Shown here: in pieces, positions 63,896 to 64,000 of the stretch | Layout: each line of letters starts with the position of its first letter | Numbering within the stretch: position 1 is the first letter of the stretch | From: JBAXEO01 sp963789515 | GTDB taxonomy: Bacteria > Actinomycetota > Coriobacteriia > Anaerosomatales > JAAXUF01 | Length of the DNA stretch: 64,000 bases | Reading direction: 5' to 3' | Assembly (NCBI GenBank): GCA_963789515.1 | Contig: CAWBKW010000006.1 | Span: 1-64,000 of the forward strand | Notes under the pieces: generated by a model | Told to the model about the DNA's origin: nothing | Database searches by the model: none | What the model saw: only the letters and a program-made list of their open reading frames with translations | Translations under genes and position numbers: made by a program

Positions 63896-64000
63896 CCGAG
63901 TCGACCCGCAACGGATTCCCCACACTGTCCGAGCACCTCGTGTCGCTCGTGCTGAGCCGCCTGCGCCGGGGAGAACTGGAGCTCGTGCTCCACAACGGCA
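63892..64000 (+). CDS. Cyclopropane-fatty-acyl-phospholipid synthase-like methyltransferase, partial
   Basis: Only the first 36 codons lie in the window (GTG at 63892, overlapping the DUF1365 stop). The fragment contains 'EHLVSLVLSRLRRGELELVL', typical of the N-terminal lipid-binding segment of CFA-synthase-like methyltransferases, and its place in the operon fits. The catalytic SAM-binding part is outside the window, so the call rests on motif and synteny. Confidence 0.65.
   Translation, partial: MTESTRNGFPTLSEHLVSLVLSRLRRGELELVLHNG

Overview
The window is high-GC bacterial chromosome with tightly packed genes, many ATGA/GTGA stop-start overlaps, strong Shine-Dalgarno sites and frequent GTG/TTG starts. 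Gene content (an NRAMP-related Mg transporter of the Eggerthella type, T-box and M-box leaders, UPF0182, KimA, PRC-barrel/YtxH proteins, OFA-family MFS, a UGA-interrupted redox gene) suggests an anaerobic or microaerophilic actinobacterium of the Coriobacteriia/Anaerosomatales type. This lineage call is an inference from gene content, not a tree. At least a dozen genes carry single-base frameshifts, several at G runs. I read these as consensus errors (or recent decay) and annotate each such gene as one locus.

Layout. 1-5.5 kb (minus): an SbcD/SbcC-like (YhaO/YhaN-like) nuclease-ATPase pair and an SBP-ATPase-permease ABC importer headed by a GNAT gene. 5.6-11.2 kb: a HAD phosphatase, then an M-box (Mg2+) riboswitch with its promoter, driving mgtE, an NRAMP-related Mg transporter and 5-formyl-THF cyclo-ligase. 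11.2-18 kb (minus): membrane-anchored polysaccharide deacetylase, YbaK, GNAT, PRC-barrel, YtxH, a T-box-controlled aminotransferase plus D-Ala-D-Ala ligase, and a free-standing homologue of the cyanophycin-synthetase N domain. 18-25.3 kb: small membrane proteins, UPF0182, and the first HEAT/HD-GYP gene pair. 25.4-31 kb: Maf, methyltransferase, amidohydrolase and an envelope cluster (PspC, LiaF-like, CNNM/CorC). 31.2-34.5 kb: the second HEAT/HD-GYP pair. 34.5-40 kb: a small wHTH protein, an FNR-type flavoreductase divergent from a molybdopterin lipoprotein, hemolysin III, tautomerase, DMT exporter and a glutamine amidotransferase.

40-51.5 kb: two TrkA/RCK proteins facing a KimA-type K+ transporter; an OFA-family MFS carrier; a secreted protein; tRNA-Ala(TGC); a CPA2 antiporter; amt-glnK; and a membrane-anchored rhodanese-thioredoxin gene whose thioredoxin motif reads W-UGA-P-S-C. 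A SECIS-like hairpin with a GGUCG loop lies downstream of the UGA, so the product is probably a selenoprotein. A perfect ATACCCCATGGGGTAT palindrome of CsoR/CstR type sits inside its promoter. 51.7-60.5 kb: one giant cyclic beta-1,2-glucan synthase (NdvB/ChvB-like). 60.6-64 kb: a TspO-like protein, GNAT, and a lipid-modification operon (FAD oxidoreductase, DUF1365, start of a cyclopropane-fatty-acid-synthase-like methyltransferase).

Strongest leads: the putative rhodanese-UxxC thioredoxin with its palindromic operator; the two HEAT/HD-GYP cassettes whose four proteins share an N-terminal YPxxxP module; and the orphan CphA-N-like HxxEH protein. No CRISPR array, insertion sequence, prophage or rRNA was seen.
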